A stretch of 64,000 nt of DNA from Wocania ichthyoenteri Th78 (GTDB lineage Bacteria; Bacteroidota; Bacteroidia; Flavobacteriales; Flavobacteriaceae). Shown piece by piece: positions 18,190-27,998 of the stretch; within the stretch, counting starts at the first letter, position 1, and each line of letters opens with the position of its first letter. Made by a program: the position numbers and the translations under genes. The notes under the pieces were generated by a model. The model was not told the DNA's origin. It was given only the letters and a program-made list of their open reading frames with translations, and made no database searches. The DNA is taken from the NCBI RefSeq assembly GCF_000789235.1, contig NZ_KN525716.1:62001-126000 (forward strand), given 5' to 3'.

Positions 18190-19305
18190 ATGAGTAACAT
18201 ACTATATATTACAAATAATTTAAGTGGTTCAGGAGGATTGGAGAGAGTTCTTTCTATAAAGACAAATCACTTAATTAACAACTATGGTTACAACATTCAT
18301 ATTGCAATAATTTCTGGCGATTCTAAAAATCTTTTTTATGATTTTAATGATAAAATAAACTTTCATAAATTAATAATAAAGAAAAAAAAATACTTATTCT
18401 TTACCTTAGATTATTTCAATAAAGTAAATAATTTAATTAAAACCATTAATCCACAAGTTGTTTTAGTTTGCGATGATGGTATAAAAGCTTTTTTAGCACC
18501 TCTATTTATAAATAATAAAGTTCCATTAGTATATGAAAGACATGCATCTATTAACCTGTTAAAAAAATCAAGTTCTAACAGCATAATTGAAGCTTTCCGT
18601 TTTAATTTATTGAAATCATTTATGGTTTTTACAGCTAAATTTTATAATAAATTTGTTGTTTTAACTAAAACTAATTTAAAAGAATGGAATAACAAAAATT
18701 GTGTTGTAATTCCAAATCCTTTGTCTTTTTATCCAAACAATGTTTCTAATCTAAAATCGAAAACAATAATAACTGTTGCTAATCATGGTTTTCAAAAAGG
18801 TATAGACAGGTTGTTACTTGCATGGTCAAAAATACATAAAACTATTCCCGATTGGGATTTAAAAATATACGGGCTTAAAGATAAAGACAATACTTTTGAA
18901 AAAATGGCAAAAGAGCTGAATATAAGCGATTCTGTTAATTTTTTTAATCCAACAAAGAACATTATGGATAAATACCTAGATGCTTCAATTTATGCTCTTC
19001 CATCTAGATCTGAAGGCTTTGGAATGGTGCTAATTGAGGCTATGGCTTGTGGTTTGCCATGTGTTTCTTTCGATTGCCCTAGTGGTCCAAAAGACATTAT
19101 TGATAATAATAAAAATGGATTTCTAGTAGATAATGACGATATCAATACATTTGCAAATAAATTAAGAACACTAGCTATTGACTACGAACTTAGAAAACAA
19201 ATGGGTGAAAATGCCCGAAAAAAATCGGCTGCATATTTGCCAAAAAATATTGTACCCAATTGGCATACTCTAATTCTTTCACTCCTAACAAAGCGAACAG
19301 CATGA
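18190..19305 (+). CDS. Glycosyltransferase family 4
   Basis: A 371-residue retaining GT-B glycosyltransferase. The N-terminal domain opens with a glycine-rich donor loop (NLSGSGGLERVLSIK), and the C-terminal nucleotide-sugar block is PSRSEGFGMVLIEAMACGLPCVSFDCPSGP split over about residues 275-305, with the EX7E-type acidic pair. It should add one sugar of the repeat unit on the cytoplasmic side. Its stop codon overlaps the ATG of the next glycosyltransferase (ATGA). The two proteins are clearly related and may be an old duplication, but they differ enough to have separate specificities. Confidence 0.92.
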   Translation: MSNILYITNNLSGSGGLERVLSIKTNHLINNYGYNIHIAIISGDSKNLFYDFNDKINFHKLIIKKKKYLFFTLDYFNKVNNLIKTINPQVVLVCDDGIKAFLAPLFINNKVPLVYERHASINLLKKSSSNSIIEAFRFNLLKSFMVFTAKFYNKFVVLTKTNLKEWNNKNCVVIPNPLSFYPNNVSNLKSKTIITVANHGFQKGIDRLLLAWSKIHKTIPDWDLKIYGLKDKDNTFEKMAKELNISDSVNFFNPTKNIMDKYLDASIYALPSRSEGFGMVLIEAMACGLPCVSFDCPSGPKDIIDNNKNGFLVDNDDINTFANKLRTLAIDYELRKQMGENARKKSAAYLPKNIVPNWHTLILSLLTKRTA

Positions 19306-20417
19306 AAATTGTATTCTATACAGACCAGACTTATCTTCATGGAGGGATTGAAAAAGTAATTTCTTTAAAATCAAACCACTTATCTGAAATAGAAGGTGTT
19401 GAGGTTTTAATACTTACAAATGAGCAAAAGAAAAACAAACCTTGCTATTATTTTGACAACAAAATAAAGCATATTGATTTAGGTATTAATTATAACAGAA
19501 AAACAAGTAATTTAACTTTCGAAAATATTTTTAAGGTATATAAGAATTTCTTGAGAATAAGAACCTTTTTAAGGAAAAACAAACCCGACGTATTAGTCGT
19601 TTGTAATTATAATTTTGATTATTTCTTTTTGCCTTTTCTAAGAAAGAAAACACTTAAAATTAAAGAAATTCATGACTCTAGATTTTACCCACTACTGAGA
19701 CGTAAAGCAAATAAATCAATAATAAAAAAAGTTATTTATAAAATTAGTGATTGGATTGAAAGTAAATATAACTACGTAGTAGTTTTAACCTTAGATGAAA
19801 AGAAATATTATAAAGGCAAAAATGTTAAGGTAATACCAAATTTTATTCCTAATAAAAAAACTTTTAGCGTTACTAATAAAAAGGAAAATGTAGCAATAAG
19901 TGCTGGAAGAATTTCTCCAGTAAAGGGTTTTGATCAATTGATAAATGCGTGGAAAAGTGTAGCTAACAAACATAATGACTGGCAGTTACATATCTACGGA
20001 GAAGGTGAAGAAAATTACGTAAAGTATTTAAGTAATTTAATTACAGATTTAGGTCTTTCAAATTTCATAAAACTAAAAGGAAGCACTAGTAAATTACAAG
20101 AAAAGATGAATGATGCTTCTTTTTATGTAATGTCTTCTATAACAGAATGCTTCCCAATGGTACTTCTTGAGTCAATGCAAGTTGGGCTACCAATTATATC
20201 ATTTGATTGTCCTCATGGTCCAAAAAACATTATAACTGATAAAGTAGATGGAATTCTTGTTGAAAACAAAAATTTGGAGCTACTGTCAAAAGAAATAAAT
20301 TTTTTAATAGAAAATCCTGAAATAAGAAAAGAATTTGCTAAAAATGCTCAAATCAATGTTAAGAGATTTGACGAGAATTTAGTGATGAATGACTGGATGA
20401 AATTGTTTGTCTCATGA
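19302..20417 (+). CDS. Glycosyltransferase family 4
   Basis: A 371-residue GT4 enzyme. The start chosen is ATG at 19302, which begins MKIVFYTDQTYLHGGIEK and overlaps the previous stop by four bases. A TTG at 19260 would add 14 residues that lie inside the upstream gene and do not resemble the family. The donor-binding block SSITECFPMVLLESMQVGLP and the CPHGPKNII loop match the neighbouring enzyme. It continues the run of overlapping genes: its own stop overlaps the next start. The sugar transferred is not predictable. Confidence 0.92.
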   Translation: MKIVFYTDQTYLHGGIEKVISLKSNHLSEIEGVEVLILTNEQKKNKPCYYFDNKIKHIDLGINYNRKTSNLTFENIFKVYKNFLRIRTFLRKNKPDVLVVCNYNFDYFFLPFLRKKTLKIKEIHDSRFYPLLRRKANKSIIKKVIYKISDWIESKYNYVVVLTLDEKKYYKGKNVKVIPNFIPNKKTFSVTNKKENVAISAGRISPVKGFDQLINAWKSVANKHNDWQLHIYGEGEENYVKYLSNLITDLGLSNFIKLKGSTSKLQEKMNDASFYVMSSITECFPMVLLESMQVGLPIISFDCPHGPKNIITDKVDGILVENKNLELLSKEINFLIENPEIRKEFAKNAQINVKRFDENLVMNDWMKLFVS

Positions 20418-22024
20418 TGAAGAATAAAAAAATAAAAGCAAGTTTTATTGTTGATGACAATTCAATTGAGTTTTGGAAAATTGAATCTATTAAAAAACTA
20501 TTAAAAAATGAAAAGTTAATAGTTGACAAAATTTATTTAGTTACCAACCTTAACAAAACAAACAAAGACAAAAGAAGTAAACTGTTTTTAGCATTATACA
20601 AGATTATTTTATATTTAGAAGTAAAGCTTTTTAAGCTAACCCCAAAAATTATTTCCAATTTTAGTTTATACGATTTTATTGAGTTTAAAGATAAAATTAA
20701 AAAAATAAATATCAATGATTTTAATGATTTAGCTAGAGAAAGCCATCAAGATTTCTACATTAACTTTACATCATTATCTAGCAATAATTTCAAAAAATAT
20801 TTTCAAATTAAAAATGTTTGGTCTGTACTAGCAGGAACATCAGTGTTTAGTAATGATTTTCCTGGGTTAGAAGAAGTAATTGAGCAACATAATACTTTTA
20901 GAATATCTATAGTAAATAAACAAAGTAAAGATTCTAATAAGATTAACATATTGCAAGAGTCTTATTCTAGAGTCGATAAAACACATGCGCTAAGAACCAT
21001 GTGTTTTGCGTATGCAAAAATCCCAAATATGCTTAATAAAAGCATAAACTGCCACTTAAATTCTTGTATTGAAAAAGATACTGAAGAGCAAGAAATTTAC
21101 CTAAAGAAAAAAAACAAAAATATAATACTTTACACTTGTAAAATTTTGCTAAAGTATATTAGGAAAGTGACTAAAAAAATTAATAGTTTTTTCTTTATAG
21201 ATCAATGGATACTATTATTCCAAATAACGAATAGTGAAAAAAACAACAATAATTTTAACTTTAGCACATATAAGGAAATTCTACCACCATTGGATCGAAT
21301 ATGGGCAGACCCCTTTGTTTATGAGAAAAACGGAATATTTCATATTTTTATAGAAGAAATGTTAATTAAAGAGGGAAAAGGCTATATATCACATTTTACA
21401 ATAAATAAAGAAGGCGTTTATACAAAACCTCAAAAAATAATTGAAGAAAGTTATCATTTGTCTTATCCATACCTTTTTGAAGATAAAGGTTATTTATATA
21501 TGATTCCTGAAACAAATAATAACAAAACAGTTTCTCTTTATAAGTGTACAGACTTTCCTTATAAGTGGGAGTTTGAGATGCACTTAATAGAAGATATTGA
21601 TGCTAATGACACCTCTTTATTATTTAAAGATGGTATGTATTGGCTTTTTACAAACGTAAGAACAAATCGTTTTATGTCTTGTGATGATGAGTTACATATT
21701 TTTTATTCTAAATCTCTTCTAAGTAAGTCATGGCAATCGCACATACAAAACCCTGTAGTATCTGATGTTAGATACTCCAGACCTGCTGGTAAATTATTTT
21801 TACAGAATAATAATATGGTAAGACCCGCTCAAAATTGTTCAAAACATTATGGATATGGGCTAAATTTTCAATTGATTAATAAATTAAATCCAAATGAATA
21901 TTCTGAAGTTGAATTTAAAAAAGTAAAACCCAATTGGTCAACTAAAATTAAATCTGTACATACTTTTAATCAATCTTTTAATTTATCAATAATTGATGCC
22001 CAAAAAAGAAGGTTTAAATATTGA
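20414..22024 (+). CDS. GINT1-like glycan enzyme with beta-propeller domain
   Basis: A 536-residue protein. The C-terminal half (from about residue 280) has repeated blade-like strands beginning with PLDRIWADPFVYEKNG, then HIFIEEM, SYPYLFEDKG, WLFTNVR and YSRPAGKLF. These resemble the five-bladed propeller of the glucosamine inositolphosphorylceramide transferase (GINT1) N-terminal family, also found in bacterial glycan loci. The N-terminal part (1-250) resembles the formyltransferase-like region found fused to this domain, but the match is weak. It may be a glycosyltransferase or a sugar N-acylating enzyme. The ATG at 20414 overlaps the previous stop; a second ATG follows at once. It is soluble. 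Confidence 0.65.
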   Translation: MMKNKKIKASFIVDDNSIEFWKIESIKKLLKNEKLIVDKIYLVTNLNKTNKDKRSKLFLALYKIILYLEVKLFKLTPKIISNFSLYDFIEFKDKIKKININDFNDLARESHQDFYINFTSLSSNNFKKYFQIKNVWSVLAGTSVFSNDFPGLEEVIEQHNTFRISIVNKQSKDSNKINILQESYSRVDKTHALRTMCFAYAKIPNMLNKSINCHLNSCIEKDTEEQEIYLKKKNKNIILYTCKILLKYIRKVTKKINSFFFIDQWILLFQITNSEKNNNNFNFSTYKEILPPLDRIWADPFVYEKNGIFHIFIEEMLIKEGKGYISHFTINKEGVYTKPQKIIEESYHLSYPYLFEDKGYLYMIPETNNNKTVSLYKCTDFPYKWEFEMHLIEDIDANDTSLLFKDGMYWLFTNVRTNRFMSCDDELHIFYSKSLLSKSWQSHIQNPVVSDVRYSRPAGKLFLQNNNMVRPAQNCSKHYGYGLNFQLINKLNPNEYSEVEFKKVKPNWSTKIKSVHTFNQSFNLSIIDAQKRRFKY

Positions 22025-22067
22025 TTAAGAAATTAAAAAACAATAATGATAAGATAATATTAAATAA

Positions 22068-23162
22068 GTGATAGACTTTATACCATTACAACACTATTTT
22101 GAGCTTTACTTGAATGTATTATTAATATTCACACTTTTGTGTTTTTTGCATTCAGCAGCAGTACCTATTTATAGTAAAAAAAACCTGTCATTTACACATT
22201 TTTCTGGATACTTTTTGTTTATTTCAATTGTTTTATACTTAGGATTAAGACCTATAAGCGGCAAGTATTTTGGTGATACAAATACATATGCAGCGTATTT
22301 TGTAAACTATGCCTATGGTATGCCTGTAACAACTACAAAAGACATACTTTTTCACGTTTTTATGAAATTCTGTTCCCCTTTCATGAGTGTGCATGTATTT
22401 TTTACATTATGCGTGTTTCTATATGTTTTTCCCTTATATAAAATTTCAAAAGAATTATTTAAAGAATATTGGTTTTATGCTTTATTCATGTTTATAATAT
22501 CTTTTTCATTTTATTCATACGGAGTAAATGGAATTAGAAATGGTTTAGCAACTTCTTTCTTTCTTTGGGGTGTATGCTACAATAAAAATAAGGTTCTCTT
22601 AAGTTTGTTTTTTATTCTTTCTATTTCATTTCATAGCAGTATGTATTTACCTGTAATAGCATATATAATTACATATTTTTATAATAACCCAAAATATTTT
22701 TTATATGGGTGGTTATTATGTATTCCTCTTTCTCTTGCTTTAAGTAGTGTATGGGTTTCTCTTTTTAGTAGCTTAGGATTTGCTGATGAAAGACTTGCAG
22801 GTTATCTAAGTTCTGAAATGGAAGAAGGCACTTTTTCAAACACAGGTTTTCGTTGGGACTTTCTATTTCTTAGCTCATTTGCAGTTATAGCTGGATGGTA
22901 TTTTATTTTCAAAAAAAATTATAAAGACAAGTTATATTTTCAACTTTTTAATACATATTTACTTTGCAACGGGTTTTGGATATTGGTTATAAAAGCTAAT
23001 TTTTCAAATAGATTTGCTTACTTATCATGGTTCATGATGGGTTTAATTATCATTTACCCGTTCCTTAAACAACGCTTTTTTAAAAATCAACATTTAATAA
23101 TAGCTAAAGTAATGCTAATTTATTTTATGTTTTCTTATCTATTGTACTACTTTTATATATAA
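22068..23162 (+). CDS. EpsG-family polysaccharide polymerase (Wzy-like)
   Basis: A 364-residue integral membrane protein with about ten hydrophobic helices. The conserved EpsG segment LGLRPISGKYFGDTNTYAAYF is near residues 60-80, and FYSYGVNGIRNGLATS near residue 155 is also typical. It should polymerise the lipid-linked repeat units delivered by the Wzx flippase. The start is GTG at 22068 (GTG ATA GAC); no ATG in the first 80 codons would keep the first membrane helix. It follows the GINT1-like gene after 43 bases and is followed closely by a GT2 gene. Confidence 0.88.
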   Translation: MIDFIPLQHYFELYLNVLLIFTLLCFLHSAAVPIYSKKNLSFTHFSGYFLFISIVLYLGLRPISGKYFGDTNTYAAYFVNYAYGMPVTTTKDILFHVFMKFCSPFMSVHVFFTLCVFLYVFPLYKISKELFKEYWFYALFMFIISFSFYSYGVNGIRNGLATSFFLWGVCYNKNKVLLSLFFILSISFHSSMYLPVIAYIITYFYNNPKYFLYGWLLCIPLSLALSSVWVSLFSSLGFADERLAGYLSSEMEEGTFSNTGFRWDFLFLSSFAVIAGWYFIFKKNYKDKLYFQLFNTYLLCNGFWILVIKANFSNRFAYLSWFMMGLIIIYPFLKQRFFKNQHLIIAKVMLIYFMFSYLLYYFYI

Positions 23163-23168
23163 ATTAAT

Positions 23169-24050
23169 ATGAAAACACTAACCGTTTTTACCCCAACATA
23201 TAATAGAGCTTTTTGTTTAGCAAATTGCTATAATAGTCTAGTAAGACAAACTAATAAGGATTTTAAATGGCTTATTATAGACGATGGCTCTGAAGATGAT
23301 ACCGAAGCCCTTGTGAATTCTTGGATTTTAGAAGATAAAATTGAAATTAAGTACCACTACCAAGAAAACCAAGGCATGCATAGTGGTCATAATGCTGCTT
23401 ATAAAATTATTGATACTGAGCTTAATGTTTGTATAGATTCAGACGATTTTATGCCTGATGATGCTGTTGAAAAAATTTTAAGCATTTGGAATAATCGCGA
23501 CCGTAACAAAAACTTAGCTGGCATTATTGGTTTAGATGCCTTTAAAGATGGTACTATAGTTGAGAAAATACCTGGGAAATTTAAATATGCTACACTTAGT
23601 GAACTCGAGGTTGAAAACAAAATAGGAGGCGATAAAAAAGTGGTTTTAAGAACTGATGTTGTAAAAGAGTTTCCCCTCTACCCTATTACTAAAGAAGAGC
23701 GGTTAGTGCCTTTGGGCACACTCTATTTAATGATTGACCAAAAATATCAATATATATGCAGTAATGAAGTCTTTTGCATTATAGAATATCTAGAAGATGG
23801 TTCCTCGCGAAACATAATGAGACAATACAAAAAAAGCCCTAATGGTTTTCTGTATTCTAGAATATTAGAAATGAAATACTCTAAAAGTTTTTCATATACA
23901 TTTTCAAGAGCAATGCACTATATATCTTCATGTATATTTTTAAAAAAATGGTTTTTCACTTCTGAAAATCCAAAAAAGGGTATAACATTATTAGCATTAC
24001 CTGCTGGTATTCTGTTTCATTTATACATACTCTACAAAATTAGAAAATGA
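23169..24050 (+). CDS. Glycosyltransferase family 2
   Basis: A 293-residue GT-A enzyme. The opening FTPTYNRAFCLANCYNSL, the nucleotide-binding IIDDGSEDDT and the DxD-type CIDSDDFM near residue 90 are typical GT2 motifs. The C-terminal end is a hydrophobic helix (LLALPAGILFHLYILYKI) that may dock on the membrane. It adds a sugar to the growing repeat unit. The gene starts six bases after the EpsG stop, so it is cotranscribed. Confidence 0.92.
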   Translation: MKTLTVFTPTYNRAFCLANCYNSLVRQTNKDFKWLIIDDGSEDDTEALVNSWILEDKIEIKYHYQENQGMHSGHNAAYKIIDTELNVCIDSDDFMPDDAVEKILSIWNNRDRNKNLAGIIGLDAFKDGTIVEKIPGKFKYATLSELEVENKIGGDKKVVLRTDVVKEFPLYPITKEERLVPLGTLYLMIDQKYQYICSNEVFCIIEYLEDGSSRNIMRQYKKSPNGFLYSRILEMKYSKSFSYTFSRAMHYISSCIFLKKWFFTSENPKKGITLLALPAGILFHLYILYKIRK

Positions 24051-24143
24051 AACCTTTATGACTAAAGATTTAACCATACAGAATAATAATAATAATTATA
24101 TGGATACTACATGTGGCCATAGAAAAGGAATAATTATAAGCAC

Positions 24144-25238
24144 ATGAAAATCCTTCATATTATAAATAGTTTAGATACAGGAGGTGCAGAAAAGCTTATT
24201 CTTGAAAGCCTTCCTTTATTTAACAAGAAAAATGTTCAAACAGATTTAGCGGTTTTAAATGGTAACGAATACCCGTTTTTAAAAGCCCTAAAAAAACTTA
24301 ATTGCTGCAAAGTAATTTCATTGGGAAATAAAAGTGTTTATAATCCGCTTTTAATTTTTAAAATCATTCCGCTTTTAAAACATTACGACTTAGTGCATGT
24401 GCATATTTTTCCATCATTGTACTGGGTGGCTTTGGCTAAAATAATTAGTTTTTCAAAAATCAAATTGGTTTACACAGAACACAGCACATCAAACAAACGA
24501 AGAAAAAAGTACATCTTTAAAATAATCGATAAAATCATATACAGTTTCTATTCAAAAATTATTACCATTTCACCAGAGGTTAATGATAAAATAAAAGCGC
24601 ATTTGGGGTTTAAAAACGAACGGTTTGTTTTGATTCAAAACGGTATTAATTTAAATACTATTAAAAACACAAAACCAATTGCTAGGGAAGAGGTTTCTCC
24701 AAATTTGGATGAGACTTTTTCAATAATAACCCAAGTATCATCATTCAGATATCCTAAAGACCAAAAAACAGTTATAAAATCTTTGATACAATTAGAAGAT
24801 AATGTGGTTTTGGTTTTGATTGGTGACGGGCCACTACGAAGTGAGTGCAAAGATTTAGCCAAAGAAATAGGAGTTTCTCATAGGGTATTCTTTTTAGGCA
24901 TTAGAATGGATGTTATAAGTATCCTTAAAGCATCAGATATTATTATTTTATCATCACACCATGAAGGTCTTTCACTTTCTTGTGTTGAAGGTATGGCTTC
25001 AGGAAAAGCATTTGTTGCTTCTGACGCTCCAGGTTTAGGTGACATTGTTAGAGGTGCTGGAATTTTGTTTCCGATTGATGATGATGATACCTTAGCAAAA
25101 GAAATAAATACATTACTAACAGATAAAGTACATTATAACAAGGTTGTTTCAAATTGCCTTGAACGAGCTGAAGATTACAGCATAGAAAATACCATTGAAG
25201 AAGAAATTAATTTATACAAATTGCTATTAAAAAAATGA
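24144..25238 (+). CDS. Glycosyltransferase family 4
   Basis: A 364-residue GT4 enzyme with the acceptor-side loop NSLDTGGAEKLILESL and the donor block LSSHHEGLSLSCVEGMASGKAFVASDAPG near residues 270-300. It is separated from the GT2 gene by a 93-base stretch that contains only a 29-codon AAT-rich reading frame. Its stop overlaps the next gene's start by four bases. It resembles the enzymes that add a later sugar of an exopolysaccharide unit. Confidence 0.92.
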   Translation: MKILHIINSLDTGGAEKLILESLPLFNKKNVQTDLAVLNGNEYPFLKALKKLNCCKVISLGNKSVYNPLLIFKIIPLLKHYDLVHVHIFPSLYWVALAKIISFSKIKLVYTEHSTSNKRRKKYIFKIIDKIIYSFYSKIITISPEVNDKIKAHLGFKNERFVLIQNGINLNTIKNTKPIAREEVSPNLDETFSIITQVSSFRYPKDQKTVIKSLIQLEDNVVLVLIGDGPLRSECKDLAKEIGVSHRVFFLGIRMDVISILKASDIIILSSHHEGLSLSCVEGMASGKAFVASDAPGLGDIVRGAGILFPIDDDDTLAKEINTLLTDKVHYNKVVSNCLERAEDYSIENTIEEEINLYKLLLKK

Positions 25239-25960
25239 AATATTTAATTCGATTAGATGATGCTTGCGAAACCATGAACTGGGAAAAATGGCTCAGAATG
25301 GAAGCATTGTTGGATAAATACAGTGTTAAACCTTTAATAGCTGTTATACCTAATAACGAAGATGATATGCAAAAAATAGACCCACCAAGAAGCACATTCT
25401 GGCAATGGGTTAAAGCTTTAGAGCAAAAAGATTGGGAAATCGGACTTCATGGCAACGATCATGTTTACAAAACTACCGAAGGAGGTATTAATCCAATTCA
25501 TAAAAGATCTGAATTTGCAGGTTTAACTTTAGTTGAGCAAAAAGATAAAATAAAAAAAGGTTTTGAGAAATTTAAATCTGAAGGATTTAACCCAAGAATA
25601 TTTGTGGCACCAAGCCATACTTTTGATTTGAACACTTTAAAAGCTTTAAAAGCTGAAAGCAGTATTAATATAATTAGCGATACACTTGCTTTTAAGCCTT
25701 ATAAAAAACATGATTTTATTTTTATTCCACAGCAATTAGGATCTGCAAGATTTGTGTTTTTACCAGGTGTTTATACTTTTTGTTACCATCCTAACACCAT
25801 GAATGATAATGCTTTTAATCAATTAGAAGTATTTCTTAAAAAGCACAATAGAAAGTTTTCAAATTTCAAGGATTTAGACTTAAATCATGTGAATTCTAAA
25901 TCTATATTTGATAAACTTCTATCATTTACTTATTTCCAATTTAGAAAAGTTTTTAGGTAG
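25235..25960 (+). CDS. Polysaccharide deacetylase-like protein (DUF2334-type)
   Basis: A 241-residue cytoplasmic protein with a deformed (beta/alpha) barrel of the carbohydrate esterase 4 superfamily. The N-terminal IRLDDACETMN supplies the Asp pair, GLHGNDH the His-containing metal motif and FVAPSHTFD the later block, as in DUF2334 proteins. It would remove an acyl group from a sugar of the repeat unit, or may be a non-catalytic relative. It is the last gene of the plus-strand block and overlaps the preceding GT4 gene by four bases. A strong terminator begins 10 bases after the stop. Confidence 0.8.
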   Translation: MKYLIRLDDACETMNWEKWLRMEALLDKYSVKPLIAVIPNNEDDMQKIDPPRSTFWQWVKALEQKDWEIGLHGNDHVYKTTEGGINPIHKRSEFAGLTLVEQKDKIKKGFEKFKSEGFNPRIFVAPSHTFDLNTLKALKAESSINIISDTLAFKPYKKHDFIFIPQQLGSARFVFLPGVYTFCYHPNTMNDNAFNQLEVFLKKHNRKFSNFKDLDLNHVNSKSIFDKLLSFTYFQFRKVFR

Positions 25961-25969
25961 AGAAATGGC

Positions 25970-26013
25970 TTATAATAAAAAAGGAAGCCAATTGGCTTCC
26001 TTTTTTATTATAA
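25970..26013. terminator. Bidirectional intrinsic terminator
   Basis: A perfect 44-base palindrome with GGAAGCC/GGCTTCC at its core, flanked by A6 on one side and T6 on the other. It lies between the convergent deacetylase-like and beta-helix genes and should stop transcription from both sides. Confidence 0.9.
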
Positions 26014-26027
26014 TTAGGTTATGAAAA

Positions 26028-27998
26028 TTAATTACAACTATTATTAGTTACATTAATATTTACTAAACCAGAAGTTTGATAAGTACATTGCCTATTACCT
26101 GTAACTGTTATATTATTACTTATAATATCTACGTTATTGCAACCATTTAATATTTCAATACCATGATTAGAACTTGCATTTACTGTATTTCCTGATAAAA
26201 TCATAGATTCCGCATTAATTAAACTAATATACTCAGAAGTATTGTTAGTAAAATCCATATTTTTTGATCTGCTTAATGTTATTTTCGAATTCTTAAAATC
26301 ATTATTATTAATAACAACTTTATTATTTTCTTCACCAGCATTGTTATTTACCATAACCATTTTTATACCTTCTCTACCTGTTCTAATAAATTCATTTTCA
26401 TAAATATTTATGTTATCCATAGTAGTAACATTTCCAAAAATACCAACACTGTTACTTAAAGTACTTTCAAACGTATTATTATAGAAATTCATATTTTTTA
26501 TATTTTTAGGCTGTATTCCTGTAACAAATTCTTTTATGTTATTGTCGTAAATTTCATTATCTCTGGTGTATACCGCTATACCAACAGTATAACCACTAAT
26601 AGTGTTACCAGCAATAACGTTGTTTGAAGCACTTTTAGAATCTGGATGACCCGTAGTAATCCCTGCGCCTGTTGGATCATTAGGATTAGCCGTTATTACA
26701 TTGTCTAAAATTTTAACACCAGATCCATCTGCTATTGCTATACCACCTTCAGTAGTATTGTTTTTTATTGTAACATCTTGTCCAATAGCCACTATAAAAG
26801 CTCCATATTTACTGCCATTTTCTGTATTATTGCTAATAGTAATATCATAAGCTTTTTCATACAAAAGATAGCCGGTTTCGAAAGAACCACCTCTAACAGC
26901 CTCAACATCTAAAGCAAACCCAGGCGCTACTCCTGGATCGTTTGGATGATCAACTCCAGCATTCAAGAACGTATTACCATCTATTAGCATATTAAAACCA
27001 TCAGTAATGGATATATTATTTCTTCTATTATTATCTAGAATACAATTAGTTACTTCTATATTATTAGCAGGTATATATCCTGCCTCAAATGTAAAACCTA
27101 AACTATTGATATTAATACCATCTCCGGTGCCATCAACTGTAGTTACACCGTTAATCTTAACATTATTAGATCCATGAATCTGTATTACATGCCCTGAGTT
27201 ACCTACTTTATTACTATCATCATGTTTAGCCCTATCTCCGTATAAATTACCACCTTCAATAGTAACATTTGATTCATCACGAATTGCTAGTAAAACATAA
27301 TCATTATTACCATTTGGTTGTACTCTTAAATGTGTATTTTCAGTCATTTCTAAAGTAAAATCTGAAGGCACATTAATAGCTTCTTCTGAGGGGTAGAAAT
27401 TTTGGTTGCTTGTTGTGCTTGTTACTTTACTAACCTCAAAATAGGCATCCATTTTATCAATCTTTAATGTTTTAATACCCAGCTCTTTAGCCATAAACAT
27501 TGTTGATTCTAATATGTCATTATTTTTTTGTGCAATGGCAGAGGTTGTTTCTCCTTCAACAATTCCCCATCTGCTAGGATCAAAATTAAATACTGGATCT
27601 TTAAGCTGAGGTGTAGAACCACCTATAGTTAAAGTAGCATTTAAAAAATTACCATCAAAAGTAGAACCTCCTGAGAAATTAATAGTTCCGTTAATTATAT
27701 CTCCACCTTCGTAAACAATAGTTACATTTTCAGGAAGGGTAATTGTTTGTCCTCCTAAATCTAAAACACAATTTATAACAACTGTTGAGTTAGCTTGTAT
27801 ATCATTTAATGTAAAATCGCAAGGTAAACTGGTATCTACTGCTGTTGGTTCATCAGGTGTATTGGTGTCATCAGTATCTGGAGTGTCTTCTTCTACTACT
27901 TCTACTACGGATTCTACAAATAATTCTTCTTTGTTACAAGACATCATAGATGTCATTAATAATAAGGTAAATAGAAAGGTTTTCATAATCGTTTTCAT
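26028..27998 (-). CDS. Right-handed beta-helix lipoprotein
   Basis: About 656 residues. The start used is ATG at 27998, which gives MKTIMKTFLFTLLLMTSMMSC, a classic lipoprotein signal with its Cys at 21. ATG at 27986 would also work; the longer frame from TTG at 28052 or ATG at 28019 puts extra charge before the signal. After an acidic Asp/Thr/Pro linker come a DFTLNDIQ strand and then many parallel beta-helix turns rich in NN and GN (for example IEVTNCILDNNRRNNISITDG). This is the fold of pectate/alginate lyases and C5-epimerases. Placed in the locus but on the opposite strand, it may cut or modify the exported glycan at the cell surface. Catalytic residues could not be assigned. Confidence 0.8.
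   Translation of the reverse strand: MKTIMKTFLFTLLLMTSMMSCNKEELFVESVVEVVEEDTPDTDDTNTPDEPTAVDTSLPCDFTLNDIQANSTVVINCVLDLGGQTITLPENVTIVYEGGDIINGTINFSGGSTFDGNFLNATLTIGGSTPQLKDPVFNFDPSRWGIVEGETTSAIAQKNNDILESTMFMAKELGIKTLKIDKMDAYFEVSKVTSTTSNQNFYPSEEAINVPSDFTLEMTENTHLRVQPNGNNDYVLLAIRDESNVTIEGGNLYGDRAKHDDSNKVGNSGHVIQIHGSNNVKINGVTTVDGTGDGININSLGFTFEAGYIPANNIEVTNCILDNNRRNNISITDGFNMLIDGNTFLNAGVDHPNDPGVAPGFALDVEAVRGGSFETGYLLYEKAYDITISNNTENGSKYGAFIVAIGQDVTIKNNTTEGGIAIADGSGVKILDNVITANPNDPTGAGITTGHPDSKSASNNVIAGNTISGYTVGIAVYTRDNEIYDNNIKEFVTGIQPKNIKNMNFYNNTFESTLSNSVGIFGNVTTMDNINIYENEFIRTGREGIKMVMVNNNAGEENNKVVINNNDFKNSKITLSRSKNMDFTNNTSEYISLINAESMILSGNTVNASSNHGIEILNGCNNVDIISNNITVTGNRQCTYQTSGLVNINVTNNSCN

Noticed and set aside
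19260-19301. TTG-initiated N-terminal extension of the second GT4 gene
   Set aside because: The 14 extra residues come from inside the preceding gene and do not resemble the family; ATG at 19302 gives the usual start.
24058-24147. 29-residue reading frame ending in ATGA overlap with the GT4 gene at 24144
   Set aside because: It contains an AAT repeat (five Asn) and no recognisable pattern. The overlap could couple translation, but nothing else supports a real gene.
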